From Capnocytophaga ochracea DSM 7271 (GTDB taxonomy: Bacteria; Bacteroidota; Bacteroidia; Flavobacteriales; Flavobacteriaceae): a DNA stretch of 64,000 nucleotides. Shown in pieces: positions 55,002-62,562 of this stretch. The notes under the pieces were generated by a model that had not been told where the DNA came from, did no database searches, and saw only the letters and a program-made list of their open reading frames with translations. The DNA lies in the NCBI RefSeq assembly GCF_000023285.1, contig NC_013162.1:1032501-1096500 (forward strand), given 5' to 3'. Positions within the stretch are counted from its first letter, which is position 1, and each line of letters begins with the position of its first letter. The position numbers and the translations under genes are program-made.

Positions 55002-55074
55002 CTTAGTTAAAAGTTAAGAGGTAAGAGGTAAGAGTTTGTGCCTGACACCTGAGACCTGATACCTAATTCTGCCG

Positions 55075-55082
55075 CAAAGATA
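55075..55082 (-). promoter_or_regulatory. -7 box of the PUL operon
   Basis: Minus-strand TATCTTTG fits TAnnTTTG, 74 nt upstream of the susC start. No TTG is found at the usual -33 distance, so induction by the DUF6377 regulator or another activator is plausible. Confidence 0.6.
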
Positions 55083-55274
55083 AAACGTTAAAGATATACT
55101 AAAAACATTGGATAGTGAAAATATAGATAAGTAAAAATGTAGCTGTTTGATAAACAACAAAATAAAAAGAAAGTGGTAACGAAAAATATAGAAAGAATGT
55201 AAAAGTAATTAACAAAGAACATTTGACAAAGGATAATTTGTTATGTGTGTGTGGCACATTAAAATAACAATTCT

Positions 55275-55479
55275 ATGAAAAAACTTATTTTTTCAGCGCT
55301 CCTTGCCACAACTTTATTCATTTTACTAGGCAAAAAAGGGTGGCAAATATTATAACGTAACCAATCCTCAAAACTAAGTAGACTTGTCGTTTGTCTTTTC
55401 AGATAATAACACCAAGTTCTCCTACAGCACACAAAGCCAAAATAGCTTAGTAATGCTATACTTTACTAAAATAAAATAA
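55275..55479 (+). pseudogene. Decayed gene for a small secreted/lipoprotein-like protein
   Basis: ATG at 55275 begins a signal-peptide-like MKKLIFSALLATTLFILLG but stops after 26 codons. Skipping the single T in the ggg-t-ggc context continues in frame (GKYYNVTNPQN), stops at TAA, and then reads on in the same frame (VDLSFVFSDNNTKFSYSTQ to YFTKIK) until TAA at 55477-55479. One frameshift and one nonsense codon therefore explain the whole. A beta-rich small protein of about 65 residues is implied. The 55.0-55.27 kb gap upstream is otherwise AT-rich and empty. Confidence 0.6.
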
Positions 55480-55492
55480 CGATAATCAACCA

Positions 55493-56020
55493 TTAAAATA
55501 TTCTTTTCCTAATTCTGCTCAGCGCTTGGGGAGTGATGCCAATATAAGAAGCAATATATTTCAGCGGAATATTTTGGATAAGTTTAGGGTCTTTTTCCAA
55601 TAGATTGCAGTAAATCTCCTCCGGTGATTGCAATAAGAATTGCGCCTCTCGTTGCATTTTCTCAATCAGCAGATGCTCCAAAATATCAGCTTTTATTTGT
55701 AAGTATTCTTGCTGTTCTATGAGGTGTTCCAGGTGTTCACGCCCTATTTTATAGGCAGTAACCTCTTTGAGCGCTTGAATAGAGAAGAGAGAAGGTTCAC
55801 GCTTTACAAACGAGGCATACGACATAAAAAACTGCTCAGCAAAAAGAATATCCACCGTCGTTTCCTTGTCGGTTGTGGGGTTGTAGTAGAAAAAGCGCAC
55901 GATACCCTCGCTGAGGTAATAGAGCGAGTGCTCCACGTCGCCTGCACGGGTGATGAGGGCATCTTTATCAAAATGTACTTCAGTAAAATACTGACTGAGG
56001 AAATCGAGGTTTAGGGTCAT
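55493..56020 (-). CDS. Crp/Fnr-family transcription regulator (1)
   Basis: ATG at 56020 gives 175 residues. The cNMP-like beta roll (ALITRAGDVEHSLYYLSEGIVRFFYY) is followed by a dimerisation helix and a C-terminal helix-turn-helix (IPLKYIASYIGITPQALSRIRK). The start overlaps the stop of the ATC-hydrolase-like gene by 4 nt, so the two are coupled. An in-frame extension upstream (to 56056) would overlap more and is less likely. The effector is unknown; the family lacks the Fe-S Cys of Fnr here. Confidence 0.85.
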   Translation of the reverse strand: MTLNLDFLSQYFTEVHFDKDALITRAGDVEHSLYYLSEGIVRFFYYNPTTDKETTVDILFAEQFFMSYASFVKREPSLFSIQALKEVTAYKIGREHLEHLIEQQEYLQIKADILEHLLIEKMQREAQFLLQSPEEIYCNLLEKDPKLIQNIPLKYIASYIGITPQALSRIRKRIF

Positions 56021-56691
56021 TGTATATCTTCTGTTTTTTCTTCTTTTATAAACCACATTTGGCAGGTATTGCCCGTAGCAAAAGTAGTGGGTCGTGCAAA
56101 ATGTAAGTTGTGTAGCTCTGTTTTAATGCCTTTTATCCAACCGCAGTCTACTTGGCATATAATTCTTTGCAAAAAAGTATGCTCAAGGGCTTTTAGTACT
56201 TCGTGAAACAAACACTTTTTAATTTGCAATACATAACCATAATCATCATCTATAAGACGCTCAAAGCCAAAACTCTTGCCAAAATAATACGCTTCTCGTG
56301 CTTTCGATATCTCCACTATCGCCTTAAAAGGGTGCTCCGAAGCTGTTAAGAAAGCCTCTGTGTTTTGCTCCATAAAAGGAGCTATCGGCTCATTGATAGC
56401 AAGACACACATATTTGAAAGCCTCTTTTCCGTCCTTGCCTATCTTCACAAAAGCTTCATACAAAGCTACTACCAAAACCGCAAACTGCACATTCCCTTCG
56501 TCCAACTCATTCTTGATAAGATGAGATGCTTTTTGTAATGAGTGCTTAAAATAATCTTCAAAAGCGTTTAAAAAGTCTTCAAACAACGCTTCATCTATCC
56601 ATTGTTGGGCTTTTATATAAGCAAAAGCCTCTTTCTTTATCCACTGATAGCTATCCAGCGGACTGAAACTGTATTGTTCTTCTTGGTTCAT
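56017..56691 (-). CDS. L-2-amino-thiazoline-4-carboxylic acid hydrolase-like protein
   Basis: The 224-residue protein is helical, and its C-terminus LHFARPTTFATGNTCQMWFI matches the conserved R-x-x-T-x-x-x-G-x-x-C-x-F/W end of ATC-hydrolase-like proteins (PF14196). Two more Cys occur in KKCLFHEV and IICQVDCGW. ATC hydrolases open the thiazoline ring in cysteine synthesis, but most homologues have unproven substrates. It is coupled to a Crp-like regulator by 4 nt, which may control it. The assignment rests on the C-terminal pattern. Confidence 0.55.
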   Translation of the reverse strand: MNQEEQYSFSPLDSYQWIKKEAFAYIKAQQWIDEALFEDFLNAFEDYFKHSLQKASHLIKNELDEGNVQFAVLVVALYEAFVKIGKDGKEAFKYVCLAINEPIAPFMEQNTEAFLTASEHPFKAIVEISKAREAYYFGKSFGFERLIDDDYGYVLQIKKCLFHEVLKALEHTFLQRIICQVDCGWIKGIKTELHNLHFARPTTFATGNTCQMWFIKEEKTEDIQ

Positions 56692-56766
56692 TTTACATTT
56701 GTTTTATAAATGCAAAATTACGCACAGTAATACACAAAAAAGTTGCTATTTGGCAACTTCTTCTCT

Positions 56767-57327
56767 TTACTTGTAAGATTTTAGTCTGCTGATAGAATAT
56801 TTAGTCATTCCGAGCATTGTGGCAAGGTCTTTTTGTTTCACTTTTTGTATAAAGGCAGGAAAGCTGAACAAAGCTTCATATCGCTCTTTAGCCGATTGTC
56901 TTTGGAAAAGCTCAATAGTTTCCATCAGTCGTAATATTGTTTGTTGCTCATTTTGTATGAAGAACTGTTGCCACTCATAGCTATCTTGTAAAAGTGAAAG
57001 CATTTGTTGTTTGTGTATTTTCAGTACCTCAGTCTCTTCAATAGCTGTAATAGCATAACGAGAAGGTAAGCAATTTATATAACTATTTTGCTCTGTAAAA
57101 AAGTAATCTTCAAAAGCTATCCAGCTCGTGTATTCCTCTCCTTCATCGTAAAAGAATATCCTAAGAGCTCCTTTGTTTACAAAGTAATAATGCTCACACA
57201 CTTGTCCGAAGTCCAACAACAAGGCATCTTTAGCAACGCTCTCTTTTTGGAAAGCCTCTCTAAGCATCTGTTCCTGTATTTTTAGCTCAGGAACGGTTTT
57301 TTGTATGTATGCAATAAGTTTTTCCAA
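56767..57327 (-). CDS. Crp/Fnr-family transcription regulator (2), TTG start
   Basis: The 186-residue protein has the beta-roll (LLDFGQVCEHYYFVNKGALRIFFY), a dimerisation helix (RLMETIELFQRQSAKERY) and a C-terminal helix-turn-helix (QKDLATMLGMTKYSISRLKSY). The start codon is TTG at 57327-57325. No in-frame ATG exists until residue 22, and the promoter at 57359-57388 places the transcript start about 25 nt upstream, so TTG is supported. It controls an unknown regulon; the adjacent gene pair carries a similar regulator. Confidence 0.82.
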   Translation of the reverse strand: MEKLIAYIQKTVPELKIQEQMLREAFQKESVAKDALLLDFGQVCEHYYFVNKGALRIFFYDEGEEYTSWIAFEDYFFTEQNSYINCLPSRYAITAIEETEVLKIHKQQMLSLLQDSYEWQQFFIQNEQQTILRLMETIELFQRQSAKERYEALFSFPAFIQKVKQKDLATMLGMTKYSISRLKSYK

Positions 57328-57358
57328 ATCTTCTCTAATTCAGCAATAGTGTATAAGG

Positions 57359-57388
57359 CAAAGGTACTACTATTTTTCTAAATACCAA
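57359..57388 (-). promoter_or_regulatory. Promoter of Crp/Fnr regulator 2
   Basis: Minus-strand TACCTTTG (57366-57359) and TTG (57388-57386) with a 19-nt spacer. Confidence 0.7.
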
Positions 57389-57450
57389 TCTTAGCTCTTA
57401 CAAATGCTTCCTCTGAACAATCCACAACCACCCAACAATAAAACAAAAAA

Positions 57451-57480
57451 GGACTACCATTAAGGTAGTCCCTTCTCTAT
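57451..57480 (-). terminator. Terminator downstream of the DUF3078 gene
   Basis: ggactacc (57451-57458) pairs with ggtagtcc (57464-57471) around attaa; on the minus strand T-rich DNA follows. It closes the transcript of the DUF3078 gene. Confidence 0.8.
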
Positions 57481-57513
57481 TTTTTACTAATTGCTAACGT
57501 GCTACAATTGTGT

Positions 57514-57526
57514 GTGCGACTCGCAT
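57514..57526. repeat. Degenerate GTGCG-ACT palindrome copy
   Basis: gtgcgactcgcat keeps four of five arm pairs plus a G-T; the centre is ACT instead of GCT. It lies just after the DUF3078 stop. Confidence 0.4.
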
Positions 57527-57532
57527 CTCACA

Positions 57533-58432
57533 CTAAAACTTGTAGTTTACTCCTAAGCCCAATACTTCACGAATTTGGAAGGCTTTAGCAGCGTCGTCGT
57601 AGATAGCTTGGAAAGTAAAGTTAGCTGATAAGTACTTGTTGATAGTCATCACAATGTTTGCAGTATAATCCAAGTCTACGTTTTGTGGTTTGTCGAGATA
57701 GTTGCTGTACAAGCTGAGGATATTCTCGAAAGACACATTGTCCATTACAGTAAACTTAGCATAACCGTTCAAGTAGAAACCGAGTTCATAACGAATGTTC
57801 TTTCCTTGTTCAACACCGTAGAAAGGACCTGTTTCTGTCCAACGGCTTTTAGCAGTCGTGATTTTAGAAGTTGCAGGAGCCAAGTTCACTTTTAGGTTAT
57901 CGCTCTTCTTCCACAACATACCAGGACCAAATTGTAAGTATCCAGGTGAAAGCATTTGGTTTATGAGCGTACGACCTGTGCTCTCATATTTGTAACCATC
58001 GGTCATTTGTGTTTTGAAGTTCAAGAAGAATGAATAGTACCACTGAGGGTTGTTCAATTGGTAACCGAGTACTGAGTTCACCTCAAAACGGTCAGTAGTT
58101 TTTCTTGAATAGTCATCACCTTCAAGTTTAGTAATCCCGTAATCAACAAATACGTTGTTATCCCACGCCCATTTGTCTTTCTTGTAGTTAAAAGCATAGC
58201 TCACCGCAAGGCTTGCTGCTACGTTGTTAGTTCCCCCTCCTGTCCAATCGTGGTTGAAGGCGGCTTGCGAGAACATCAGTGAAGCGTTACCTCCCTTTGT
58301 CCATCGAGGAGCAGGAGCTTCCTCTGTTGGAGCTGCCGTAGGGTCTTGTGCTACACCGTCATTCGTTTGGTCTTCCTGAGCAAATACAGCTACTGAAGAC
58401 AATAGTAAAGTTGAAAATAAAAGTCTTTTCAT
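57533..58432 (-). CDS. DUF3078 outer-membrane beta-barrel protein
   Basis: The 299-residue protein has a signal peptide (ending AVFAQ) and an acidic Pro/Thr-rich stretch. The DUF3078 barrel follows: RWTKGGNASLMFSQAAFNHDW, TGGGTNNVAASLAVSYAFNY, KDKWAWDNNVFVDYGITKLE, and a C-terminal REVLGLGVNYKF ending in Phe, as expected for barrel assembly. Its role is unknown; homologues are abundant outer-membrane proteins. It has its own transcript and terminator. Confidence 0.85.
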   Translation of the reverse strand: MKRLLFSTLLLSSVAVFAQEDQTNDGVAQDPTAAPTEEAPAPRWTKGGNASLMFSQAAFNHDWTGGGTNNVAASLAVSYAFNYKKDKWAWDNNVFVDYGITKLEGDDYSRKTTDRFEVNSVLGYQLNNPQWYYSFFLNFKTQMTDGYKYESTGRTLINQMLSPGYLQFGPGMLWKKSDNLKVNLAPATSKITTAKSRWTETGPFYGVEQGKNIRYELGFYLNGYAKFTVMDNVSFENILSLYSNYLDKPQNVDLDYTANIVMTINKYLSANFTFQAIYDDAAKAFQIREVLGLGVNYKF

Positions 58433-58452
58433 AAGTGATTTATTTATAATTT

Positions 58453-58776
58453 TTACAAAAATCCTAATTCAAGTTTCGCCACCTCACTCATCATATCCTG
58501 ATTCCACGGCGGGTCAAAAGTGAGTTCTACAATCGTTTCGTGCACTTCGTCAATACTTTGTACCTTTTCCTTCACCTCCATTGGGAGAGACTCTGCCACG
58601 GGGCAGTTAGGCGAAGTGAGAGTCATTAATATTTTTACATCGAAGTCTTCGTTCACAAACACGTCATAAACAAGCCCCAATTCGTAAATATCTACGGGTA
58701 TTTCAGGGTCGTATATCGTTTTGAGCACCTCAACGATTTTCTCGCCCAATTGCTCTATCTTTCTTTCTTCAGTCAT
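58453..58776 (-). CDS. Fe-S assembly SufT/PaaD-like (DUF59) protein
   Basis: The 107-residue protein shows the MIP18/DUF59 pattern: EVLKTIYDPEIPVDIYELGL, VYDVFVN, KILMTLTSPNCPVAESLP with the conserved Cys, and VELTFDPPWNQDMMSE. It helps insert or transfer Fe-S clusters. It is 112 nt from sufE, both on the minus strand, which fits a SUF-type cluster system. Length is normal. Confidence 0.88.
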   Translation of the reverse strand: MTEERKIEQLGEKIVEVLKTIYDPEIPVDIYELGLVYDVFVNEDFDVKILMTLTSPNCPVAESLPMEVKEKVQSIDEVHETIVELTFDPPWNQDMMSEVAKLELGFL

Positions 58777-58888
58777 TTAATTTTTCTTTTTAAAGAGATA
58801 AGTCTAACGCCTCAGAAATCTAATAAAGATATATCTGTTTGATTTGAATAGACTTGTTTAATTTCTACACCGCCAGGTGTATTCCTTC

Positions 58889-59308
58889 TTATCTATTCCC
58901 TAACACCTTAGCAGCATATCCCCTCATTTGTCCTATCATACTCACCAACCCATTCGCACGAGTAGGAGATAGATGGTCTTTCAGTCCTATTTTGTCAATA
59001 AAACTCATATCCGCTTTTAGGATATCCTCAGCCGTTTGGTCAGAGAACACTTTCACTAATAAAGCAACAATCCCTTTGGTGATAATCGCATCGCTATCGG
59101 CGGTAAAGATAAGCTTACCGTCTTGCTCTTCGGCGTGTAACCACACCTGACTCTGACAGCCTTTAATGAGGTACTCTTCCGTCTTGTACTTTTCGTCGAT
59201 AAGTGGTAACGACTTGCCTAATTCTATCAGATATTCGTAACGTTGCGTCCAATCATCAAACAGCGAAAAATCTTCAATAAGCTCATTCTGAATCTGTTGA
59301 ATAGTCAT
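58889..59308 (-). CDS. sufE: Cysteine desulfurase activator SufE
   Basis: The 139-residue protein has the SufE pattern: LFDDWTQRYEYLIELGKSLP, then EYLIKGCQSQVWLHAE with the persulfide-accepting Cys51, DSDAIITKGIVALLVKVFS and FIDKIGLKDHLSPTRANGLVSM. It takes sulfur from SufS. The promoter is at 59328-59357. It lies upstream of the DUF59 protein in transcription order. Confidence 0.93.
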   Translation of the reverse strand: MTIQQIQNELIEDFSLFDDWTQRYEYLIELGKSLPLIDEKYKTEEYLIKGCQSQVWLHAEEQDGKLIFTADSDAIITKGIVALLVKVFSDQTAEDILKADMSFIDKIGLKDHLSPTRANGLVSMIGQMRGYAAKVLGNR

Positions 59309-59327
59309 TTATGTTACTTTTAGGGCG

Positions 59328-59357
59328 CAAAGATATAAAACAAATAATAACTGACAA
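59328..59357 (-). promoter_or_regulatory. sufE promoter
   Basis: Minus-strand TATCTTTG (59335-59328) and TTG (59357-59355) with a 19-nt spacer. Confidence 0.7.
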
Positions 59358-60096
59358 CTAATAGCAAATATTTTAACGCTCTTTTAACGCTCCATACAGA
59401 CTCTTGTCACGTCGCTACATTCCCCCTTTTCCGTCGCCACATTCCCCCTCTCTGAGGAAGTCCGTGAGAACGGAGTATGTGATAGGGGGAGGTTCCTTTT
59501 GATTTTCCGTCATACTCCCCCCTAGTGCCTATTCCCTAAGACCCCACACCACCCCATTTTCTCATTTTCAAATTTCCTAATTTCCTAATTATCTCTTCTC
59601 TTTCCCGCCACCACATTCCCTTTTTTCCGTCGTCATATTCCCCCTTTTAATGGAAGTCCGCGATAGCGGAGTATGTGAATAGGGGGATGTTTCATCATTT
59701 TTTCCCGTCACCACACTCCCATTAAACTCCTCCCATAAATTTGCTAATTTCCCAATTTTCCAATTTGCTAATTCTCCTTCCCGTCACACTCCCGCCTAGT
59801 GCCTATGGCCTAAGGCCTATTGCCTATTCCTTTTCTTTCGCCTCGAAACCCCGTTTTTAACATTTTTAGCCTTGTTGTATTATACTATTAATCAATTTTT
59901 TACACACCCTTTCTATACCAATCGTCCAAGATTCGTATAAGCTTCCTATAAGCTCTCTATAAGCTAACCCCACCCCTCTTACACCCTTTTTTCACCAAAA
60001 CTTCTCTCAGCTCTCTTCCGTTCTTTTCCGTTTCCTTCCGCACGACTCAACTCTCCCCCATTTGCTAATTCTCTAATCTGCTAATTTTCTCTGCCC

Positions 60097-60109
60097 GTCG
60101 TGCTACGAC
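60097..60109. repeat. Palindrome GTCGT-GCT-ACGAC
   Basis: Perfect copy in tandem, five bases before the GTGCG-type copy. Confidence 0.75.
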
Positions 60110-60114
60110 TGCCT

Positions 60115-60127
60115 GTGCGGCTCGCAC
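60115..60127. repeat. Palindrome GTGCG-GCT-CGCAC
   Basis: Perfect copy; preceded by tgcct and followed by ctttggcaaag. Confidence 0.75.
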
Positions 60128-60448
60128 CTTTGGCAAAGTTGATTGTTTGGTATTATTGGCATTTACCCCATTTTCTAATTCTCTCATTTCCTAATTTGCT
60201 ATTTTTCCCGTTTGTCGCTTTTCCGTCACTAGATTCTCCCTTTGAAGGTAGCCAGCGACAGCTGGGTATGTGCCCCGCAAAAGCGGAATATATGAGAAGA
60301 GAATGTTTCTTTTCAAACAAGTTACCCTATTTGTGGCTTGTCCCCCTTCGGGGGTTCGGGGGCTCATAAGTGAGTCGGAAATCTATAACCGAGTAAAGAA
60401 TTATATTTATAATCAAATTGTTCAACTCTTGATAGGTACTTTAACAAA

Positions 60449-60476
60449 AAAAGACTGCTTTTTACAGCAGTCTTTT
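60449..60476 (-). terminator. Terminator of the phase-variable barrel gene
   Basis: aaaagactgct (60449-60459) pairs with agcagtctttt (60466-60476), an 11-bp stem with a 6-nt loop; on the minus strand it is followed by a T-run. Confidence 0.85.
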
Positions 60477-60497
60477 CTTTTAAGTAATAATATTCTT

Positions 60498-61199
60498 TTA
60501 AAACTTATACCCTACTCCTATTTGTATTACACGGTTTCTCATTTCCAATGCAGGAAATTGTTCAGTTGTTTTTTCTTTAGTAGAAACATCAGTAAGTCCT
60601 AAGTTGAAAGTAGCGTCAAAGAACAAACCAAAAGGCAAATTGTATTCAGCTCCCACGCCGAGTCCAAAGTCGAATGTTTTATTAGGATTTAACGATAAAG
60701 TTTCTGAATTGCCATCTTCATTTTTTCCTTTGAGCTCTGCCTTTGTCAAGAAACCTAAGTTCACCCCTACTTTAGGACGGAAACCAGCAATATCATACTT
60801 CACCCAAAGAGGAATGTTAAGCTGTTGCGTTCTGATAGAAGTCCCATTTGGGTTTTCCTTTTCGTTGCTAACATCATATGTAGAAAGGTTAACCGTCATA
60901 GTTTCCCCCGACTTCACTTTAGCTCCTTGAAAAGCATAATCTATTCCTCCCTCTACAAACAAGCGGTCGTTAAAACCGTATTCTATAAAGCCTCCGAAGT
61001 GAAAGCCCGCCTTGAGAGTGGTGTTTATATCTCCAGTTGTTAAGTATGAGGTACCTCCGTCACTCCATTGAATAGAAGTATTAGCAATAGAAAGGTCAGA
61101 AAGAAGCAATCCTGCTTTAGCTCCTACTTTAAACTCTTGGGCGTTAACCGCTGTAATAGTAGCAAACGCCACTGCAATAGTGGTAATAATTCTGTACAT
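60498..61199 (-). CDS. Outer-membrane beta-barrel protein (porin family) with phase-variable promoter
   Basis: The 233-residue protein has a signal peptide (ending AVNAQ) and a beta-barrel pattern of alternating strands: FKVGAKAGLLLSDLSI, LKAGFHFGGFIEYGFNDRLFVEGGIDYAF (described by parts), LNIPLWVKYDI, FDFGLGVGAEYNLPFGLFFDATF (parts) and a C-terminal QIGVGYKF ending in Phe. It resembles small opacity/PorT-like barrels. Its promoter region holds a C15 tract and its start codon follows an A12 run, so expression is likely switched by slippage. Function and ligand are unknown. Confidence 0.82.
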   Translation of the reverse strand: MYRIITTIAVAFATITAVNAQEFKVGAKAGLLLSDLSIANTSIQWSDGGTSYLTTGDINTTLKAGFHFGGFIEYGFNDRLFVEGGIDYAFQGAKVKSGETMTVNLSTYDVSNEKENPNGTSIRTQQLNIPLWVKYDIAGFRPKVGVNLGFLTKAELKGKNEDGNSETLSLNPNKTFDFGLGVGAEYNLPFGLFFDATFNLGLTDVSTKEKTTEQFPALEMRNRVIQIGVGYKF

Positions 61200-61211
61200 T
61201 TTTTTTTTTTT
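61200..61211 (-). repeat. A12 tract directly before the start codon
   Basis: Twelve A's on the coding strand precede the ATG without a gap. Length changes would alter the spacing of the A-rich ribosome-binding region. Confidence 0.7.
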
Positions 61212-61227
61212 ATAAATTAATTTAGAG

Positions 61228-61258
61228 CAAAAGTACGAATTTACCCCCCCCCCCCCCC
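61228..61258 (-). promoter_or_regulatory. Promoter with poly-G tract between -7 and -33
   Basis: Minus-strand TACTTTTG (61235-61228) is a good -7 box, 28 nt from the start. Upstream, at 61244-61258, lies a run of 15 G's that occupies most of the spacer to the expected -33 position (about 61256-61260). Slippage would change the spacer length and turn the barrel gene up or down, as in the porA promoter of Neisseria meningitidis. The C count is read from the sequence and may vary between reads. Confidence 0.65.
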
Positions 61259-61369
61259 ATATGTTAAAATAATGTTAAAGTTTTTGTTAAATATAATACA
61301 ACCCCTGATTTTCAAGCTCTTTGCCACAACCGTTACCAAAGCTTCTGCCTAAAATTAAACCCTTATGCA

Positions 61370-61413
61370 CTTTGCCAAAGTTTTTGCCTGTGCGGCTCGC
61401 ACCTTTGGCAAAG
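61370..61413. repeat. Nested inverted-repeat element with perfect core
   Basis: ctttgccaaag (61370-61380), tttttgcct, GTGCG-GCT-CGCAC (61390-61402), ctttggcaaag (61403-61413). The outer arms are reverse complements and so are the inner arms, giving a folded element of about 44 bp. Confidence 0.8.
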
Positions 61414-61422
61414 TTGATTGTT

Positions 61423-61476
61423 TGGTATTATTGGCATTTCTGGTATTATTGGCATTTCTGGTATTATTGGCATTTA
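61423..61476. repeat. 18-bp tandem repeat, 3 copies
   Basis: tggtattattggcatttc occurs twice exactly (61423-61440, 61441-61458) and once with a final A instead of C (61459-61476). A single copy follows the same element at about 60149, so the copy number varies between loci. Confidence 0.85.
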
Positions 61477-61514
61477 CCCCATTTTCTAATTTTCAAATTT
61501 TCTAATTCTTTAAT

Positions 61515-62330
61515 TTAATTCATTGCCTGAATCTTCTCTGCAAAATCTTTCCAGCCTGTCGCTTTTTTGTATTGTTCTACCGAACCCTTAGGCACATAAA
61601 TGGTAGGTATCACACTTTTATCTTTCGTACCAAAAATACTATTAATATGTAAGGCAGGCGGATTTACCGCTTTAATAGTAATCTTTTTCAGCACTTTGCA
61701 ATCCCAAAAAACATTCGACTGTATTCTAGCAAGCGTCTCGGGTAAAGTAACCTCTTTTAGCTTCCACATTACCTCAAAAACGCCATATCCTATTTCAGTA
61801 AGCCCTGTCCCCTCCAAGTTAAGCGTAGTAATATTGATGTCACACAAGAAAGCATAATCACCTAATTTCTCTACTTTGCTAAAAGTAACCTCTTCCAAAT
61901 CACCACAAGCTGAAAAAGCGTTGTTACTTAACACGCTCATATTGGGTAGCGCTATTTTTTTCAGATGTGTGTGATAAAAAACCCTTTCGCCAAAATCAAC
62001 GATAGCCTTCGTGTTAAAGACAACCTCTCCGCTGAGGTTTGCTTCTTCAAAAGCACTCTCTTCTATCTCTTTCAGGTTATTCGGGAATGTAATCGACTGT
62101 AAGTTCTGGTGGTCTTTAAAAGCCCCTTTCCCGATAGTATTCACATTTCTGAGTTTCTCGTCAGCTTGCATATCAAGCACCGTAGTATTCGCATTCTTCC
62201 ATTTTATAAGCGTGCGCCCATCAGCACTGAGCTCGTAATCAGCGGTAGAGTTACCGTTGCTGTCATCATCACTTTTCCGGCAGCCCACCAAAACAACCAC
62301 CGCCAAAGCCAATAATAAAACTTTCTTCAT
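61515..62330 (-). CDS. BspA-type leucine-rich repeat lipoprotein
   Basis: The 271-residue lipoprotein (lipid Cys17, then RKSDDDS) contains about six BspA-like leucine-rich units of 22-24 residues with the pattern IGxxAFxxCxxLxxIxLP (IGKGAFKDHQNLQSITFPNNL, LSNNAFSACGDLEEVTF, LARIQSNVFWDCKVLKKI), ending with YVPKGSVEQYKKATGW. BspA-like proteins of oral Bacteroidota and treponemes bind host proteins such as fibronectin. Surface placement is likely from the acidic/lysine signal. It has its own promoter (62362-62394). Confidence 0.88.
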   Translation of the reverse strand: MKKVLLLALAVVVLVGCRKSDDDSNGNSTADYELSADGRTLIKWKNANTTVLDMQADEKLRNVNTIGKGAFKDHQNLQSITFPNNLKEIEESAFEEANLSGEVVFNTKAIVDFGERVFYHTHLKKIALPNMSVLSNNAFSACGDLEEVTFSKVEKLGDYAFLCDINITTLNLEGTGLTEIGYGVFEVMWKLKEVTLPETLARIQSNVFWDCKVLKKITIKAVNPPALHINSIFGTKDKSVIPTIYVPKGSVEQYKKATGWKDFAEKIQAMN

Positions 62331-62361
62331 TGCATAAACATTTTAAAATTCAATAATATCA

Positions 62362-62394
62362 CAAAAGTACAAAAATGTTTTTATACTTGAACAA
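62362..62394 (-). promoter_or_regulatory. Promoter of the leucine-rich lipoprotein
   Basis: Minus-strand TACTTTTG (62369-62362) and TTG (62394-62392) with a 22-nt spacer, slightly long. Confidence 0.55.
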
Positions 62395-62562
62395 CGAAAA
62401 GGTAATTTTAACGGCTATTCGATATAACACTATTTTTCATTCGTCTTTTTGCCACTACATTCCCCCTAATAATCTTTTTTATCCACATTTCCGGCATCAT
62501 TGCACTAATTTGGCATTATTTTCGTATACTTTCTCTTAGAAACACAAAAACTATATTTCAAA

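Larger units (their letters stand above)
59390..60420. repeat. Gene-free repeat block, partial duplicate of 40.2-40.8 kb
   Basis: No convincing gene. It contains several tcccccttttcc-type hairpins (59420-59690), ctagtgcctatggcc-like units, a block from about 59783 to 60035 nearly identical to 40446-40705, AT-rich ttctaatt runs, both palindrome types in tandem (60097 and 60115), and half of the nested ctttggcaaag element with one 18-bp tggtattattggcatttc-like unit near 60150. The last 120 nt before the terminator at 60449 hold a remnant of coding-like sequence but no supported ORF. Confidence 0.8.

Noticed and set aside
59390-61476. CRISPR array
   Set aside because: Repeats are palindromic or direct tandem without unique spacers of constant length, and no cas genes are present.
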